Source: Bradyrhizobium guangdongense
Lineage (GTDB): Bacteria > Pseudomonadota > Alphaproteobacteria > Rhizobiales > Xanthobacteraceae
Direction: 5' to 3'
Length of the DNA stretch: 34,806 nt
Assembly (NCBI RefSeq): GCF_006483445.1
Contig: NZ_PPPT01000032.1
Span: forward strand, 1-34,806
The notes under the pieces were generated by a model. That model was not told the DNA's origin, searched no databases, and saw nothing but the letters and a program-made list of their open reading frames with translations. Numbering within the stretch: position 1 is the stretch's first letter; every line of letters begins with the position of its first letter. Positions 24,867 to 33,931 of this stretch are shown here, piece by piece. The position numbers and the translations under genes are program-made.

Positions 24867-27134
24867 CTACAATGACAGCCCCTCGGCTTCCGCGAATTCC
24901 GTCAGCTTCTGCCGTATCGAGACGGAGCCGGCCGGCGCATCCAGGACCGGGCCGAGCATCGCCTCGGCCTTCTTGGCGTCGAGGTCGATGATCATCGCCT
25001 TGACCTGGCCGAGCGCGGTCGCCGACAGCGACAGCGAACGATAGCCCATTGCGATCAGCGCCAGCGCGCCGATCGGTTTCGAGGCCATCTCGCCGCACAG
25101 CGACACGGATTTCTTGGCTGCATTGGCCTTGCGCGCGATCTCGCGCAGTACGCGCAGGATCGGCGCCGACATGGTGTCGAAGCGCTCGGAGACCTTCGCG
25201 TTGCCGCGGTCGACCGCGAACAGGAACTGGAACAGATCGTTGGAGCCGACCGAGATGAAGTCGACCTTCTTGAGCAGCTCGTCGAGCTGGTAGAGCAGCG
25301 CCGGCACTTCGACCATGGTGCCGATGTCGATACGCTCGGGCAGCGTATGGCCGTGCTGGCGCAAATAGGTCAGCTCGCGTTCGACCAGAGCCTTGGCCGA
25401 ATCGAACTCGGCAACCTCCGAGATCATCGGGAACATCACGCGTAGCGCGCGGCCGCCACCGGCGCGCAGCAACGCGCGAATCTGGCCGCGCAAGAGGCCC
25501 GGACGATCGAGCCCGAGCCGGATCGCGCGCCAGCCGAGCGCGGGATTCTCTTCGACCACGGTCTCCATATAGGGCAGGGCCTTATCGCCGCCGATGTCGA
25601 GGGTACGAAAGGTCACGGGTTTCGAGCCGGCGGCATCGAGCACGGCGCGGTAGAGCGAAAGCTGGTCGCTGGTGCGCGGCAGGCTCTGGCCGACCATGAA
25701 CTGCAGCTCGGTGCGGAACAGGCCGATGCCGGCGCTGCCGGTGTCGTCGATATGCGGCAGGTCGATGGCGAGACCCGCATTGATCATCAATTCGACCTTC
25801 TGGCCATCCTTGGTGACGCAGGGCAGGTCGCGCAGCGCGAGATATTGCGCCTGGCGACGGGCGCGGAAGCGCACGCGCTCGGCAAAGGCGGCCTCGATCT
25901 CCTGCGAGGGCCGCACATAGATCGAGCCAGAGGTGCCGTCGACGATGATGGCATCGCCGGGGTCGGCAATGCCCGGCGCGTTCGGAACTTCGCCGACCGC
26001 AGGGATGCCGAGTGCGCGGGCGACGATCGAGACGTGCGAGTTGGCGGTGCCTTCCTCCAGCACGATGCCGCGCAGGCGCTTGCGGTCATAGTCGAGCAGC
26101 GCCGCGGGCCCCATCGCGCGCGCAATCACGATGGCATTGTCGGGCAATTGCTCGCGCGACGGCGCATGATCCTGGCCGACGAGCTGCCGCATCAGCCGGT
26201 AGCCGAGGTCCTCGAGGTCGTGCAGGCGGTCGCGCAAATAGGGATCGGTCGAGCGCAGCATGCGCGCGCGGGTGTCGGACTGCACGCGTTCGACGGCGGC
26301 TTCCGCGGTGAGGCCGGTGGCGACCGCCTCGTGCAGCTTGTGCGACCAGCCCTGGTCGTTGGCGAACATGCGGTAGGCTTCCAGCACGTCGCGATGCTCG
26401 CCGCCCTCGGCGACGTCGCCGCGCTCCAGCATGCGGTCGAGGTCGGCGCGCAGCTTGGCAAGCGCAACATCGAGCCGCTTGATCTCCTTCGGCAGGTCCT
26501 CGGCGATGTAGTCCTTGATGACGACGCGCGGCTCGTGCAGCACGACATGGCCGAGCGCAATGCCCTCGGACAGGATCGCGCCGCTCTTGTGCAACGAATG
26601 GCGCGCGGCCGGTTCCAGGCCCGGCGGCGCCAGCGCCGACAATTCGCCTGACGCGATCAGCTCGGCCAGCACCATGGCGGTGGTCTGGAGCGCCTCGAGC
26701 TCCTCCTCGACATAGGTGCGTTTGGCGCGGTTCTGCACCACAAGCACGCCGAGCGTGTTGCCGGCGCGCAGGATCGGCGTGCCGAGGAACGAGTGGTAGA
26801 TCTCTTCGCCGGTCTCCGGGCGGAACGAGAAGGCGGGGTGGCTCTGCGCGTCGTTCAGATTGAGTGGCGTGGCTTCGCTGGCGACGAGGCCGACGAGGCC
26901 CTCATGGGCGCTCAGCACGGTATGGTGCACCGCCTCGCGGTTGAGGCCTTCGGTGGCGTAGAGCTCGAGCGTGTTGTCGACGCGCAGCACGTAGACCGAG
27001 CAGACCTCGGCCACCATGTTGGCGGCGATCAGCACCACGATCTTGTCCAGCCGCTCCTGGGCCGAGACAGGCTCCGCCATGGTTTCGCGGAGCCGTCTCA
27101 ACAAGACGCGGGGACCTCCCGACGCGCTCCGCAT
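24867..27134 (-). CDS. ptsP: Phosphoenolpyruvate-protein phosphotransferase PtsP (enzyme I-Ntr)
   Basis: The first enzyme of the nitrogen-related PTS: it autophosphorylates from PEP and passes phosphate to NPr and EIIA-Ntr, a relay that signals nitrogen status. The 755-residue protein has an N-terminal GAF domain (about 25-165), an NPr-interacting and phospho-His domain with the active His367 in [15 protein letters not shown], and a C-terminal PEP-binding barrel with [10 protein letters not shown] (471-480), the MVEVPA region (607-612) and Cys680 in [11 protein letters not shown] domains of the orthologues bind glutamine. The ATG at 27134 has GGAGGAG about 11 bases upstream. In rhizobia this system affects potassium transport and PHB levels, which may be relevant to the PHB genes here. 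Confidence 0.95.
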   Translation of the reverse strand: MRSASGGPRVLLRRLRETMAEPVSAQERLDKIVVLIAANMVAEVCSVYVLRVDNTLELYATEGLNREAVHHTVLSAHEGLVGLVASEATPLNLNDAQSHPAFSFRPETGEEIYHSFLGTPILRAGNTLGVLVVQNRAKRTYVEEELEALQTTAMVLAELIASGELSALAPPGLEPAARHSLHKSGAILSEGIALGHVVLHEPRVVIKDYIAEDLPKEIKRLDVALAKLRADLDRMLERGDVAEGGEHRDVLEAYRMFANDQGWSHKLHEAVATGLTAEAAVERVQSDTRARMLRSTDPYLRDRLHDLEDLGYRLMRQLVGQDHAPSREQLPDNAIVIARAMGPAALLDYDRKRLRGIVLEEGTANSHVSIVARALGIPAVGEVPNAPGIADPGDAIIVDGTSGSIYVRPSQEIEAAFAERVRFRARRQAQYLALRDLPCVTKDGQKVELMINAGLAIDLPHIDDTGSAGIGLFRTELQFMVGQSLPRTSDQLSLYRAVLDAAGSKPVTFRTLDIGGDKALPYMETVVEENPALGWRAIRLGLDRPGLLRGQIRALLRAGGGRALRVMFPMISEVAEFDSAKALVERELTYLRQHGHTLPERIDIGTMVEVPALLYQLDELLKKVDFISVGSNDLFQFLFAVDRGNAKVSERFDTMSAPILRVLREIARKANAAKKSVSLCGEMASKPIGALALIAMGYRSLSLSATALGQVKAMIIDLDAKKAEAMLGPVLDAPAGSVSIRQKLTEFAEAEGLSL

Positions 27135-27339
27135 GTGCCGTCAATCTCCTCCATGTGCCGACCGGCGCGTGGCCGGCGGCTGGCCCAAAACTCCAGAAAA
27201 ACAACAAATTTGCTCGTCCGGCGCCGGCGCTGGGCTCCAAATCCTGCTCAGATTTAGCGCTCGCGCCGAATCAGCACCACCTGAACTGGGGTACAGTCTG
27301 GGCAGCCCACCCTGTTCGCCGTATAGCGAATTGAGGCTT

Positions 27340-27391
27340 GTTTTGCCAAGCAAAACGCCTGCCAGAACGCGAAGGTGTGTACACCTTCGCG
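27340..27391. promoter_or_regulatory. Two inverted repeats downstream of lysC
   Basis: CGCGAAGGTGT-GT-ACACCTTCGCG (27368-27391) is an 11-2-11 near-perfect palindrome. GTTTTGC-CAA-GCAAAAC (27340-27356) follows on the minus strand. They lie in the 286-base gap between lysC and ptsP, whose frames are in the same direction. Neither has a T-run on the minus strand, so they could be processing or attenuator hairpins, or operators of the ptsP promoter. Confidence 0.5.
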
Positions 27392-27420
27392 TATGCTGCG
27401 ACCGCTAAGAGAAAATTAGC

Positions 27421-28677
27421 CTAAACCTGATCGAGGCCGTAGAGCGTGTGCAGGGTGCGCACCGCAAGCTCGGTATAGGCGGTGTCGATCAAAACCGAGA
27501 ATTTGATCTCGGAGGTTGTGATGGCCCGGATGTTGATATTCCGCGCCGCGAGCGCCGAAAACGCCTGGGCGGCGACGCCGGCATGGCTGCGCATGCCGCT
27601 GCCGATCACCGAGATCTTTGCCACGTCGGTGGCGCTGTCGAACCGGTCGTAGCCGATCTTGTCCTTGGCGGCGGTAATGGTGTCCTTGGCGCGGGCATAG
27701 TCGGCGGCGGGCACCGTGAAGGTCAGGTCGGTGGTCTTGCCGTCCTCGGAGACGTTCTGGACGATCATGTCGACGTTGATGTTGGCATCCGCGAGCGGCC
27801 CGAAGATCGAGGCGGCCACGCCCGGCTTGTCCTTGATCTGGCGGACCGAGATCTGGGCTTCGTCCTTGGAGAAGGCGATACCGGTGACGACGTGATTTTC
27901 CATGATCTCCTCCTCGCTGCAGATCAGCGTGCCCGGCGGCTGGTTGGCGTGCGGGTCGATATCCTCGGGCTTGTCGAAGCTGGACCGGACGAAGATCGGC
28001 ATGTTGTGGACCATGCCGAGTTCCACCGAGCGAACCTGCAGGACCTTTGCGCCCTGCGACGCCAGTTCCAGCATGTCCTCGAACGCGATCTTGTCGAGCC
28101 GGCGTGCCTTCGGCACGATTCGCGGATCGGTGGTGTAGACGCCGTCGACGTCGGTGTAGATGTCGCAGCGGTCCGCCTTGACGGCGGCGGCGACTGCGAC
28201 CGCCGAAGTGTCCGAGCCGCCGCGGCCGAGCGTCGTGATGCGGTTGGTCTTGGGATCGATGCCCTGGAAGCCGGCGATGACGGCGACCTCTTTCCGGTCC
28301 TTGAAGCGGTTGATGATCTCGGTGCCGTCGATCTCCATGATGCGGGCCGAGGCGTGGGCATCGCTGGTCTTGATCGGGATCTGCCAGCCCTGCCAGGAGC
28401 GGGCCTGAATGCCCATGCCCTGCAGCACGATGGCCAAAAGGCCCGACGTCACCTGCTCGCCGGAGGCGACCACGGCGTCGTATTCGCGCGCGTCATGCAT
28501 GGGGGAGGCTTCGGTGCACCAGGCCACGAGCTCGTTGGTCTTGCCGGACATCGCCGACACCACCACGGCCACTTCGTGCCCGGCGTCCACCTCACGCTTC
28601 ACATGGCGTGCGACGTTGCGGATACGGTCGATATTGGCGACGGATGTGCCGCCGAATTTCATCACGAGGCGGCTCAT
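27421..28677 (-). CDS. lysC: Aspartate kinase
   Basis: This enzyme phosphorylates aspartate, the first step to lysine, threonine, methionine and diaminopimelate. The 418-residue protein begins with KFGGTSVANI (7-16); the kinase core includes TLGRGGSDTSAVA (148-160) and YTDVDGVYTTDPRI (174-187). Two C-terminal ACT domains follow (about 265-340, ISVRQIKDKPGVAASIFGPLA; about 345-415, SVIGSGMRSHAGVAAQAF). This is the monofunctional, allosterically regulated form of about 400 residues. The ATG at 28677 is preceded by AAGGA 12-16 bases upstream and diverges from the PH-domain gene. Co-location with ptsP and prfA is conserved in rhizobia. Confidence 0.96.
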   Translation of the reverse strand: MSRLVMKFGGTSVANIDRIRNVARHVKREVDAGHEVAVVVSAMSGKTNELVAWCTEASPMHDAREYDAVVASGEQVTSGLLAIVLQGMGIQARSWQGWQIPIKTSDAHASARIMEIDGTEIINRFKDRKEVAVIAGFQGIDPKTNRITTLGRGGSDTSAVAVAAAVKADRCDIYTDVDGVYTTDPRIVPKARRLDKIAFEDMLELASQGAKVLQVRSVELGMVHNMPIFVRSSFDKPEDIDPHANQPPGTLICSEEEIMENHVVTGIAFSKDEAQISVRQIKDKPGVAASIFGPLADANINVDMIVQNVSEDGKTTDLTFTVPAADYARAKDTITAAKDKIGYDRFDSATDVAKISVIGSGMRSHAGVAAQAFSALAARNINIRAITTSEIKFSVLIDTAYTELAVRTLHTLYGLDQV

Positions 28678-28838
28678 GACGACGCGTGCATTCCTTCATA
28701 AGGATCAGTATGGTGGCCCGCGCAAAAGCAACGGATTCCGACCGCGCGTATACAGAGCGGCGGGGCCGGGGGCAAGCGGGTTCCTGCGGGTCCGGTGCCG
28801 TGCCGGGAATGGGTTTTACCAGGTGGTTTAGCTAGGTT

Positions 28839-29306
28839 ATGGCGCGTTATATCGACGAGATCCTGCAGCCTGGCGAGCGGGTGCTGTATTCGACCAATGC
28901 GCACTGGATCTTCTATTTCCCGGCGATTCTGGCCTGGATCGTGGCCCTGGTGCTGTTCGGGATGTCCCGGCAGACGAGTATCGACAGCGTCGTCCTGCTG
29001 TGCCTGGTTGCCGCAGGGCTGGCCGCGCTCGGGGCCCTCTACTGGACCATCAAGGCCTGGTTCCATCGCTTTACCACCGAGACCGACGTGACCAACCTCC
29101 GGGTCGTGCACAAGACCGGGTTCATCAAGCGCCGAACCTTCGAGATGGCGCTGGACAAGGTCGAGAGCGTCGACGTCAACCAGACCATTCCTGGACGTCT
29201 TCTCAACTATGGCGACGTGACCATCAACGGTGTCGGCGAGGGGCGTGAGACCATCACCACCATCGCTTCGCCGCTCGCGTTCCGCAATTCGATCACCGCG
29301 CGGTAG
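28839..29306 (+). CDS. PH-domain (bPH_2) membrane protein
   Basis: A 155-residue protein. Starting MARYIDEILQPGERVLY, it has two membrane helices (about 24-42 and 52-72) and then a bacterial PH domain (bPH_2, about 78-150) with the typical VTNLRVVHKTGFIKRRTFEMALDKVESVDV pattern (visible parts TNLRVVHKTG and LDKVESV) and GRLLNYGDVTINGVG. The function is unknown; the orientation would put the PH domain in the cytoplasm. The GTG and TTG alternatives were not preferred. ubiG starts 16 bases after its stop, so the two are co-transcribed. Confidence 0.9.
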   Translation: MARYIDEILQPGERVLYSTNAHWIFYFPAILAWIVALVLFGMSRQTSIDSVVLLCLVAAGLAALGALYWTIKAWFHRFTTETDVTNLRVVHKTGFIKRRTFEMALDKVESVDVNQTIPGRLLNYGDVTINGVGEGRETITTIASPLAFRNSITAR

Positions 29307-29322
29307 GACGGCGCGTTTCCTG

Positions 29323-30096
29323 ATGAGCATGCAGCAAAATACTTCCGCAACTACGCCCAGCGCCCAGGGCTCGACCGTCGACGCCGCCGAGATCGCAAAA
29401 TTCTCAAAGCTCTCGGCGGAGTGGTGGGATCCGAAGGGCAAGATGGCGCCCCTTCACAAGATCAACCCGCTGCGGCTGGGCTATATCCGCGACGCCGCCT
29501 GCCGCAAGTTCGAGCGCAATGTGCGCAGCCTCAACTGTCTCGGTGGCCTTCGCCTGCTCGACATCGGCTGCGGCGCGGGCCTGCTCTGCGAGCCGCTGTC
29601 GCGCCTCGGCGCACAGGTGATCGGCGTCGATCCCTCCGCCAGCAACATCGCCGCAGCAAAGCTTCACGCCGACAAGGGCCATCTGTCGATCGACTACCGC
29701 TGCACCACGGCGGAGGAGATCGATCCGCGTGAGCGTTTCGACATCGTGCTGGCGATGGAGGTGGTGGAGCATGTCGCCGATGTCGGCATGTTCCTCAACC
29801 GCTGCGCCGCGATGCTGAAGCCGAACGGGTTGATGGTCGTCTCGACGCTCAATCGCAACTGGAAGAGCTTTGCGCTCGCCATCGTCGGCGCCGAATACGT
29901 CTTGCGCTGGCTGCCGCGCGGCACCCACGAATGGAACAGATTCGTCACACCCGACGAACTGACAAAACATCTCCTCGACAACCGCCTCGTCATCACCGAG
30001 CAGACCGGCGTCGTCTACAGCCCCTTCGCCGACAAATGGACGCTCTCGTCCGACATGGATGTGAACTACATGGTCGTGGCGGAAGGAATGGTGTGA
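29323..30096 (+). CDS. ubiG: Ubiquinone biosynthesis O-methyltransferase
   Basis: This enzyme carries out both O-methylations of the ubiquinone ring. The 257-residue protein has the UbiG N-terminus (IAKFSKLSAEWWDPKGKMAPLH, visible as FSKLSAEWWD), LDIGCGAGLL (SAM motif I, 79-88), VIGVDPSASNI, and the family-specific AEYVLRWLPRGTHEW and VNYMVVAEG near the end. The ATG at 29323 is followed by another at 29329; either is possible, and the frame to 29230 lies inside the upstream gene. Its prenyl chain precursor would be made from the FPP produced by the ispA product in this window. Confidence 0.95.
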   Translation: MSMQQNTSATTPSAQGSTVDAAEIAKFSKLSAEWWDPKGKMAPLHKINPLRLGYIRDAACRKFERNVRSLNCLGGLRLLDIGCGAGLLCEPLSRLGAQVIGVDPSASNIAAAKLHADKGHLSIDYRCTTAEEIDPRERFDIVLAMEVVEHVADVGMFLNRCAAMLKPNGLMVVSTLNRNWKSFALAIVGAEYVLRWLPRGTHEWNRFVTPDELTKHLLDNRLVITEQTGVVYSPFADKWTLSSDMDVNYMVVAEGMV

Positions 30097-30122
30097 GGGC
30101 AAGCGGCTTCCAAACTCTCAGT

Positions 30123-30255
30123 GTCGTCCTGGCGAAAGCCAGGACCCATTACCCCACGAAGGGGTTGAGGAGCGAAGCCGGCGACCACGAATCTTCGCCA
30201 AACTCCTCCCTGGGGTAATGGGTCCTGGATCTGCGCTTCGCTTGTCCAGGACGAC
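30123..30255. repeat. Palindromic MITE-like repeat, copy 2
   Basis: Begins GTCGTCCTGGCGAAAGCC, like the copy at 14116, and ends TCCAGGACGAC at 30255. Inside, the stretch ending CCCTGGGGTAA (about 30207-30219) is the reverse complement of the 14169 core (TTACCCCAGGGAGG). The right half (GGGTCCTGGATCTGCGCTTC, from 30220) is nearly shared with the repeat at 33773. Confidence 0.75.
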
Positions 30256-30360
30256 GGCGGAGCGCAAGCATCGCTCCCATGACATCGGCGCGATTGACCG
30301 CGTGAGCCGCACCCGGCACCCTACGTCACAAGCTCCCGCCGCCCGCCACCCATCCCGCAC

Positions 30361-31260
30361 ATGCTCACCGTCACCAGCCTCTGGATTCCCTTCACCATCA
30401 TTGCTGCGCTCGGCCAGGTCGCGCGCAATGCGATGCAGCGGTCCCTGACCAAGCCGCTGGGGACCTGGGGTGCGACCAACATCCGCTTCCTGTTCGGCTT
30501 CCCGTTCTCGATCCTGTTCCTTGCGGTGGTGCTGGTCGCCTCCGGCGATCGTCTCAGCGCGCCGCCGGCGATGTTCTGGCCATGGCTGCTACTGGGCGCG
30601 CTCAGCCAGATCGTCGCCACCGGACTGATGCTGCTCGCGATGAACGAGCGCTCCTTTGTGGTTACCACCGCGTATCTCAAGACCGAAGCGATCCAGACCG
30701 CGATCTTCGGCTTCGTCTTCCTCGGCGATCATCTCACCTGGCTGAAAGTGCTGGCGATCGTGATCGCGACCGTCGGCGTCGTCATCACGGCGCTGCGGCC
30801 GGGCGGCGAGAAGAGCTTTGCGGAGTTGAAGCCGACCGTCATCGGCCTGGTCGCAGCGGCAGCGTTCGCGCTCTCGGCGATCGGCTTTCGCGGCGCCATC
30901 ATCACCGTGCCCAACGTTTCCTTCGTGACGGCTGCGTCGTTCACGCTGGTGCTCGGCCTGTTCGTGCAGACGCTGGTGCTGACGATCTATCTGCTGTGGC
31001 GCGCACCGGAGATCCTGCGGGCCATCCTCGGCCTCTGGAAGCCGTCGATGCTCGCCGGCTTCATGGGCGCCTTCGCCTCGCAGTTCTGGTTCCTGTCGTT
31101 CGCGCTGACCGCCGCCGCCAATGTCCGCACGCTGGCGCTGGTGGAGGTGCTCTTTGCGCAGGGCGTTGCCTATTACTCGTTCAAGCAGCCGCTCGCGCCG
31201 CGCGAGCTCATCGGCATCGTGCTGATCGTGATCGGCGTCGCGGTGCTGGTGGGAGCCTAA
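30361..31260 (+). CDS. EamA/DMT family transporter
   Basis: A 299-residue membrane protein with about ten hydrophobic segments in two EamA halves (about 5-140 and 160-297). Motifs: GQVARNAMQRSLTKPLG near the start and KTEAIQTAIFGFVFLGDHLTWLKV for the end of the first half. This is the DMT drug/metabolite exporter superfamily; the substrate is unknown. The ATG at 30361 follows a repeat-rich stretch after ubiG; no strong Shine-Dalgarno is seen, but the next Met (30433, M25) would remove a helix. Its stop (TAA) overlaps the DUF1178 stop (TAG on the other strand) at 31257-31260. Confidence 0.85.
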   Translation: MLTVTSLWIPFTIIAALGQVARNAMQRSLTKPLGTWGATNIRFLFGFPFSILFLAVVLVASGDRLSAPPAMFWPWLLLGALSQIVATGLMLLAMNERSFVVTTAYLKTEAIQTAIFGFVFLGDHLTWLKVLAIVIATVGVVITALRPGGEKSFAELKPTVIGLVAAAAFALSAIGFRGAIITVPNVSFVTAASFTLVLGLFVQTLVLTIYLLWRAPEILRAILGLWKPSMLAGFMGAFASQFWFLSFALTAAANVRTLALVEVLFAQGVAYYSFKQPLAPRELIGIVLIVIGVAVLVGA

Positions 31261-31736
31261 TTCCGGTCTTCCGGCAGCGTCGGCAGCGGCGAGACTTCGA
31301 TGCCTTCGTCGATCAGCGCCTTGGCCTCGTCGGGCGAGGCCTCGCCGTAGATCGGGCGGTGCTCCTTGTCGCCATAATGCATGGCGCGGGCTTCGTTCGG
31401 GAAGCGCTCGCCGACATTGTCGGCGTTCTTGACGATGTGATCGCGCAGCTCCTTCAACTTGCTGCGCAGCTCACGCTCCTGCGCCAGCATCAGCGAGGTC
31501 GATCCGGAGGGCGCGGCCTCAGGCGTGGCAGCGACGGCCTCGGGCGGCGGTGTGGCGCGGCCGCGACCTTTCTTGCCGACGATGCGCGGCGCCATGATCG
31601 CCTTGTCGACCTTGGTCGAGTTGCAGATCGGGCAGGTCACGAGCTTGCGCTTGACCTGCTGATCGTAAGCCGACGAGCTCTGGAACCAGCTCTCGAACGC
31701 GTGGTCGGCCTCGCAGCGGAGCGCGTAGCGGATCAT
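31257..31736 (-). CDS. DUF1178 family protein (zinc-ribbon-like)
   Basis: A 159-residue protein. The conserved start MIRYALRCEADHAFESWFQSS (shown by RCEADHAFESWF) with Cys8, and TCPICNSTKVDKAIMAPRI with a CxxC pair, are the DUF1178 signature, probably a zinc ribbon. A Pro/Ala linker (about 60-82) is followed by a helical C-terminal half containing GERFPNEARAMHYGD. The function is unknown. The start overlaps the nit stop in an ATGA. In alphaproteobacteria it is regularly found after nit and grxC, so a thiol or glutathione role is a reasonable guess. Confidence 0.92.
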   Translation of the reverse strand: MIRYALRCEADHAFESWFQSSSAYDQQVKRKLVTCPICNSTKVDKAIMAPRIVGKKGRGRATPPPEAVAATPEAAPSGSTSLMLAQERELRSKLKELRDHIVKNADNVGERFPNEARAMHYGDKEHRPIYGEASPDEAKALIDEGIEVSPLPTLPEDRN

Positions 31737-32623
31737 GCCGATCCCCGCACCAGATGCAGATGGTCCGGCCCCGCCTTGGGGTCGGCGACGCCAAAACGGC
31801 GGCCGTGCTGCAGCGACGGAATCGCGCGCCGCGCCGTCTCCACCTTGGCCGGGTCGATCCTGGCCATGATGATGCCGGGCTCGACGTCGCCCTCGGCGAG
31901 GATCTCGCCCCAGGGATCGATGATCAGCGAGTGTCCATAGGTCTCGCGCTTGTTCTCATGCAGCCCGGCTTGTGCCGCGGCGAACACAAAGCAGCCGGTC
32001 TCGATCGCGCGCGCGCGCAGCAGGATGTGCCAATGCGCTTCGCCGGTCTTGCGGGTGAAGGCCGAGGGCACGGTGAGGAACGATGCGCCGCTTTCGGCCA
32101 GCGCTCGGTAGAGCGCGGGGAAGCGGACGTCGTAGCAGATCGTGAGCCCGACGCGGCCCCAGGGCAGGTCGGAGATCACGGCCGTCTCGCCCGGCTGGTA
32201 GTTCGCGGATTCGCGATAGCTCTCGCCGTCCGGCAGCTCGATGTCGAACATGTGGATCTTGTCGTAGCTCGCGAGCACGCCGCCGTCGGGCCCGATCAGG
32301 AAGGAGCGGTTGACCGCCTTCTCAGGCGAGAAACGCAGCGCCAGCGAGCCGACATGCAGGTGGATCTTCAATTCGGCCGCGAGCGCGCGATAGGCCTTCA
32401 GCGACTTGTCGTCCTCTTCGCTCGCCAGATGCTCGAACAGCGCCTTGCGGTTCAACTGCATCATGTTGCTGACTTCGGGCGTCTGCACGTAATCGGCGCC
32501 GCCCGCGGCCGCCTGCCGGATCAGCTTGCTCGCCTGCTCGAAGCTCGGCTCGGGCAAAAGCCCGGTCCGCATCTGCACCATGGCTGCGGTAAAGCTGCGA
32601 TCCTGCGCTTGGGTCTGGCTCAT
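31733..32623 (-). CDS. Carbon-nitrogen hydrolase, probable deaminated glutathione amidase
   Basis: A 296-residue enzyme of the nitrilase superfamily. The catalytic triad is Glu in TPEVSNM (about residue 50), Lys in SYDKIHMFDIELP (about 121) and Cys in TICYDVRFPALYR (about 162). HMFD and RRFGVAD fit the Nit1/Nit2 branch, which hydrolyses deaminated glutathione or alpha-ketoglutaramate-type omega-amides. Genetic linkage to grxC supports the glutathione-repair reading. Overlapping ATGA junctions with grxC upstream and DUF1178 downstream show translational coupling. Confidence 0.9.
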   Translation of the reverse strand: MSQTQAQDRSFTAAMVQMRTGLLPEPSFEQASKLIRQAAAGGADYVQTPEVSNMMQLNRKALFEHLASEEDDKSLKAYRALAAELKIHLHVGSLALRFSPEKAVNRSFLIGPDGGVLASYDKIHMFDIELPDGESYRESANYQPGETAVISDLPWGRVGLTICYDVRFPALYRALAESGASFLTVPSAFTRKTGEAHWHILLRARAIETGCFVFAAAQAGLHENKRETYGHSLIIDPWGEILAEGDVEPGIIMARIDPAKVETARRAIPSLQHGRRFGVADPKAGPDHLHLVRGSA

Positions 32624-32895
32624 GAGATGGCCTTCACATTGGCGAGCATGCCGTCGAGCTTGCCTTCGCGGTCGAGCCCGTAGAGATCATCGCAGCCGCC
32701 GACATGGGTGCCGCCGATCCATATCTGCGGAAAGGTCGAGCCCTCGCCGGCGCGATCATACATCTCCTGGCGCCAGGACGGGTTCTTGGCGATGTCGAAT
32801 TCGGTGAAATCGGCCTTCTTGCGGGTCAGCAGCGATTTGGCCGCGGAACAATAACCGCAGCCCGGCCTCGTGTAGATCTCGACGGCAGTGCTCAT
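32620..32895 (-). CDS. grxC: Glutaredoxin 3
   Basis: A 91-residue dithiol glutaredoxin that reduces disulfides with glutathione. The active site is Cys13-Gly-Tyr-Cys16 in IYTRPGCGYC; TFPQIWIGGTHVGGCDDL (about 59-76) is the glutathione-binding part with the TxP motif as TFPQ. It is cytoplasmic. The ATG at 32895 (MSTAVEIY) lies 35 bases after the comF stop. GrxC proteins usually have CPYC; CGYC is a common variant. It overlaps nit by 4 bases. Confidence 0.95.
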   Translation of the reverse strand: MSTAVEIYTRPGCGYCSAAKSLLTRKKADFTEFDIAKNPSWRQEMYDRAGEGSTFPQIWIGGTHVGGCDDLYGLDREGKLDGMLANVKAIS

Positions 32896-32930
32896 GTCGT
32901 CTCGCGCTCTCATTTCCTGAATTATTTGAA

Positions 32931-33731
32931 TTATATGGGACGCGAGGCGCTCTCGACAACCCGGGCGAACACCAGCGCGTCGACCTGGGCCGCCTTGGCG
33001 CGCAGCAAAGCTCGCGCGCAGGCATCCAGCGTCGCGCCCGAGGTCAGGACGTCGTCGATCAGGACGATTCGGCGTCCCTGCACCTCGGATTGGCGGTCGG
33101 CGGATACCTGGAATGCGCCCTGCACATTGGTGGCGCGCTGGGCGCGGGACAGGCCGATCTGCTGCTCGGTGGCGCGGACCCGGCGCAACACGTCGGCGTT
33201 CACCTTCACCCCGCTCTGGCGCTCGATTACCCGCGCCAGCGCGCCGGACTGGTTGTAGCGCCGCCGCCAGGCCCTGCGCCAATGCAGGGGCACCGGAACC
33301 AGCATGTCGGCCTCAGTCAGCAGCGTCCGGCCCGCACGCGCCATCCAGCGCCCCATGGCCGGTGCCAGATCGGTGCGGTCTTGATATTTCAGCGAATGCA
33401 CGAGCGTCCGCGCGACGTCGTCATAGCGCACCGCGGCGCGCGCCCGGTGATAGGCCGGCGGGCTCGCGATCGCCTCCATCGACAGCATGTCGGGCCCGGG
33501 ATCGTAGACAAAGGGGATGCCGAGCCGCGGACAATAGGGCGGCTCGATGAACGACAGTTTTGCCCAGCAGGTCGCGCACACGCCTTCGCCGTCGACCGGC
33601 TCGCGGCAGGACACGCACAAGGTCGGCAGCGCGATGTCGAGCGCAAGCCGCGCAACACGCGCCAGCATGTGGCGGCCGGCCGCAAGCGGCGCACGCCAAG
33701 GGAAACGGGAAGGGACGCTGTCGGCTTCCAT
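32931..33731 (-). CDS. comF: ComF family phosphoribosyltransferase-fold protein
   Basis: A 266-residue protein with an N-terminal zinc-finger-like segment (CVSCREP, then CATCW, residues about 39-56) and a PRTase domain with IVLIDDVLTSGATL (about 222-235), the phosphoribosyl pyrophosphate-binding motif. VPVPLHWRRAWRRRYNQS is the typical ComF block. In Gram-positives ComF is linked to DNA uptake; the role here is unknown, and no other competence gene is nearby. It is the first gene of the comF-grxC-nit-DUF1178 operon. The ATG at 33731 has no strong Shine-Dalgarno. Confidence 0.9.
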   Translation of the reverse strand: MEADSVPSRFPWRAPLAAGRHMLARVARLALDIALPTLCVSCREPVDGEGVCATCWAKLSFIEPPYCPRLGIPFVYDPGPDMLSMEAIASPPAYHRARAAVRYDDVARTLVHSLKYQDRTDLAPAMGRWMARAGRTLLTEADMLVPVPLHWRRAWRRRYNQSGALARVIERQSGVKVNADVLRRVRATEQQIGLSRAQRATNVQGAFQVSADRQSEVQGRRIVLIDDVLTSGATLDACARALLRAKAAQVDALVFARVVESASRPI

Positions 33732-33772
33732 GGTGGGAAGGCTAGCGCCCTACCGCGGACGGCTCAAGCCGC

Positions 33773-33897
33773 ACTCTCGTGCCCCGGACGCAGCGCAGCG
33801 CCTCTCAGCGGTGCGCTGCAGAGCCGGGGCCCAGGAGTCGCGCACGCGGAAGGATTGGGTCCCGGCTCTGCGCTTCGCTTGTCCGGGACACGAGAGT
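33773..33897. repeat. Inverted-repeat element between divergent genes
   Basis: ACTCTCGTG (33773-33781) at the left end and CACGAGAGT (33889-33897) at the right are a perfect 9-base inverted pair. Inside, GGGTCCCGGCTCTGCGCTTC (33858 on) is nearly the same as the right half of the repeat at 30220. It fills most of the 200-base gap between comF and the methyltransferase. Confidence 0.7.
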
Positions 33898-33931
33898 TGC
33901 CATTCTTGGCTGGATCGGCGTAACCAGCAGC

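Noticed and set aside
25752..26651. A 299-codon plus-strand open frame opposite ptsP
   Set aside because: Shadow of the ptsP reading frame; no conserved domain, no ribosome-binding site.
27448..28701. A 417-codon plus-strand open frame opposite lysC
   Set aside because: Antisense to a clear aspartate kinase; the composition (Gly, Asp, Val, His) is that of a shadow frame, with no recognisable motif.
32931..33731. A competence (DNA uptake) locus
   Set aside because: comF occurs alone; no other com gene is present, and ComF-like proteins are widespread outside competence loci.
33779..33931. N-terminal extension of the last methyltransferase gene
   Set aside because: The extra 51 codons translate the inverted-repeat element; the conserved protein starts at MAPNPQTPP.
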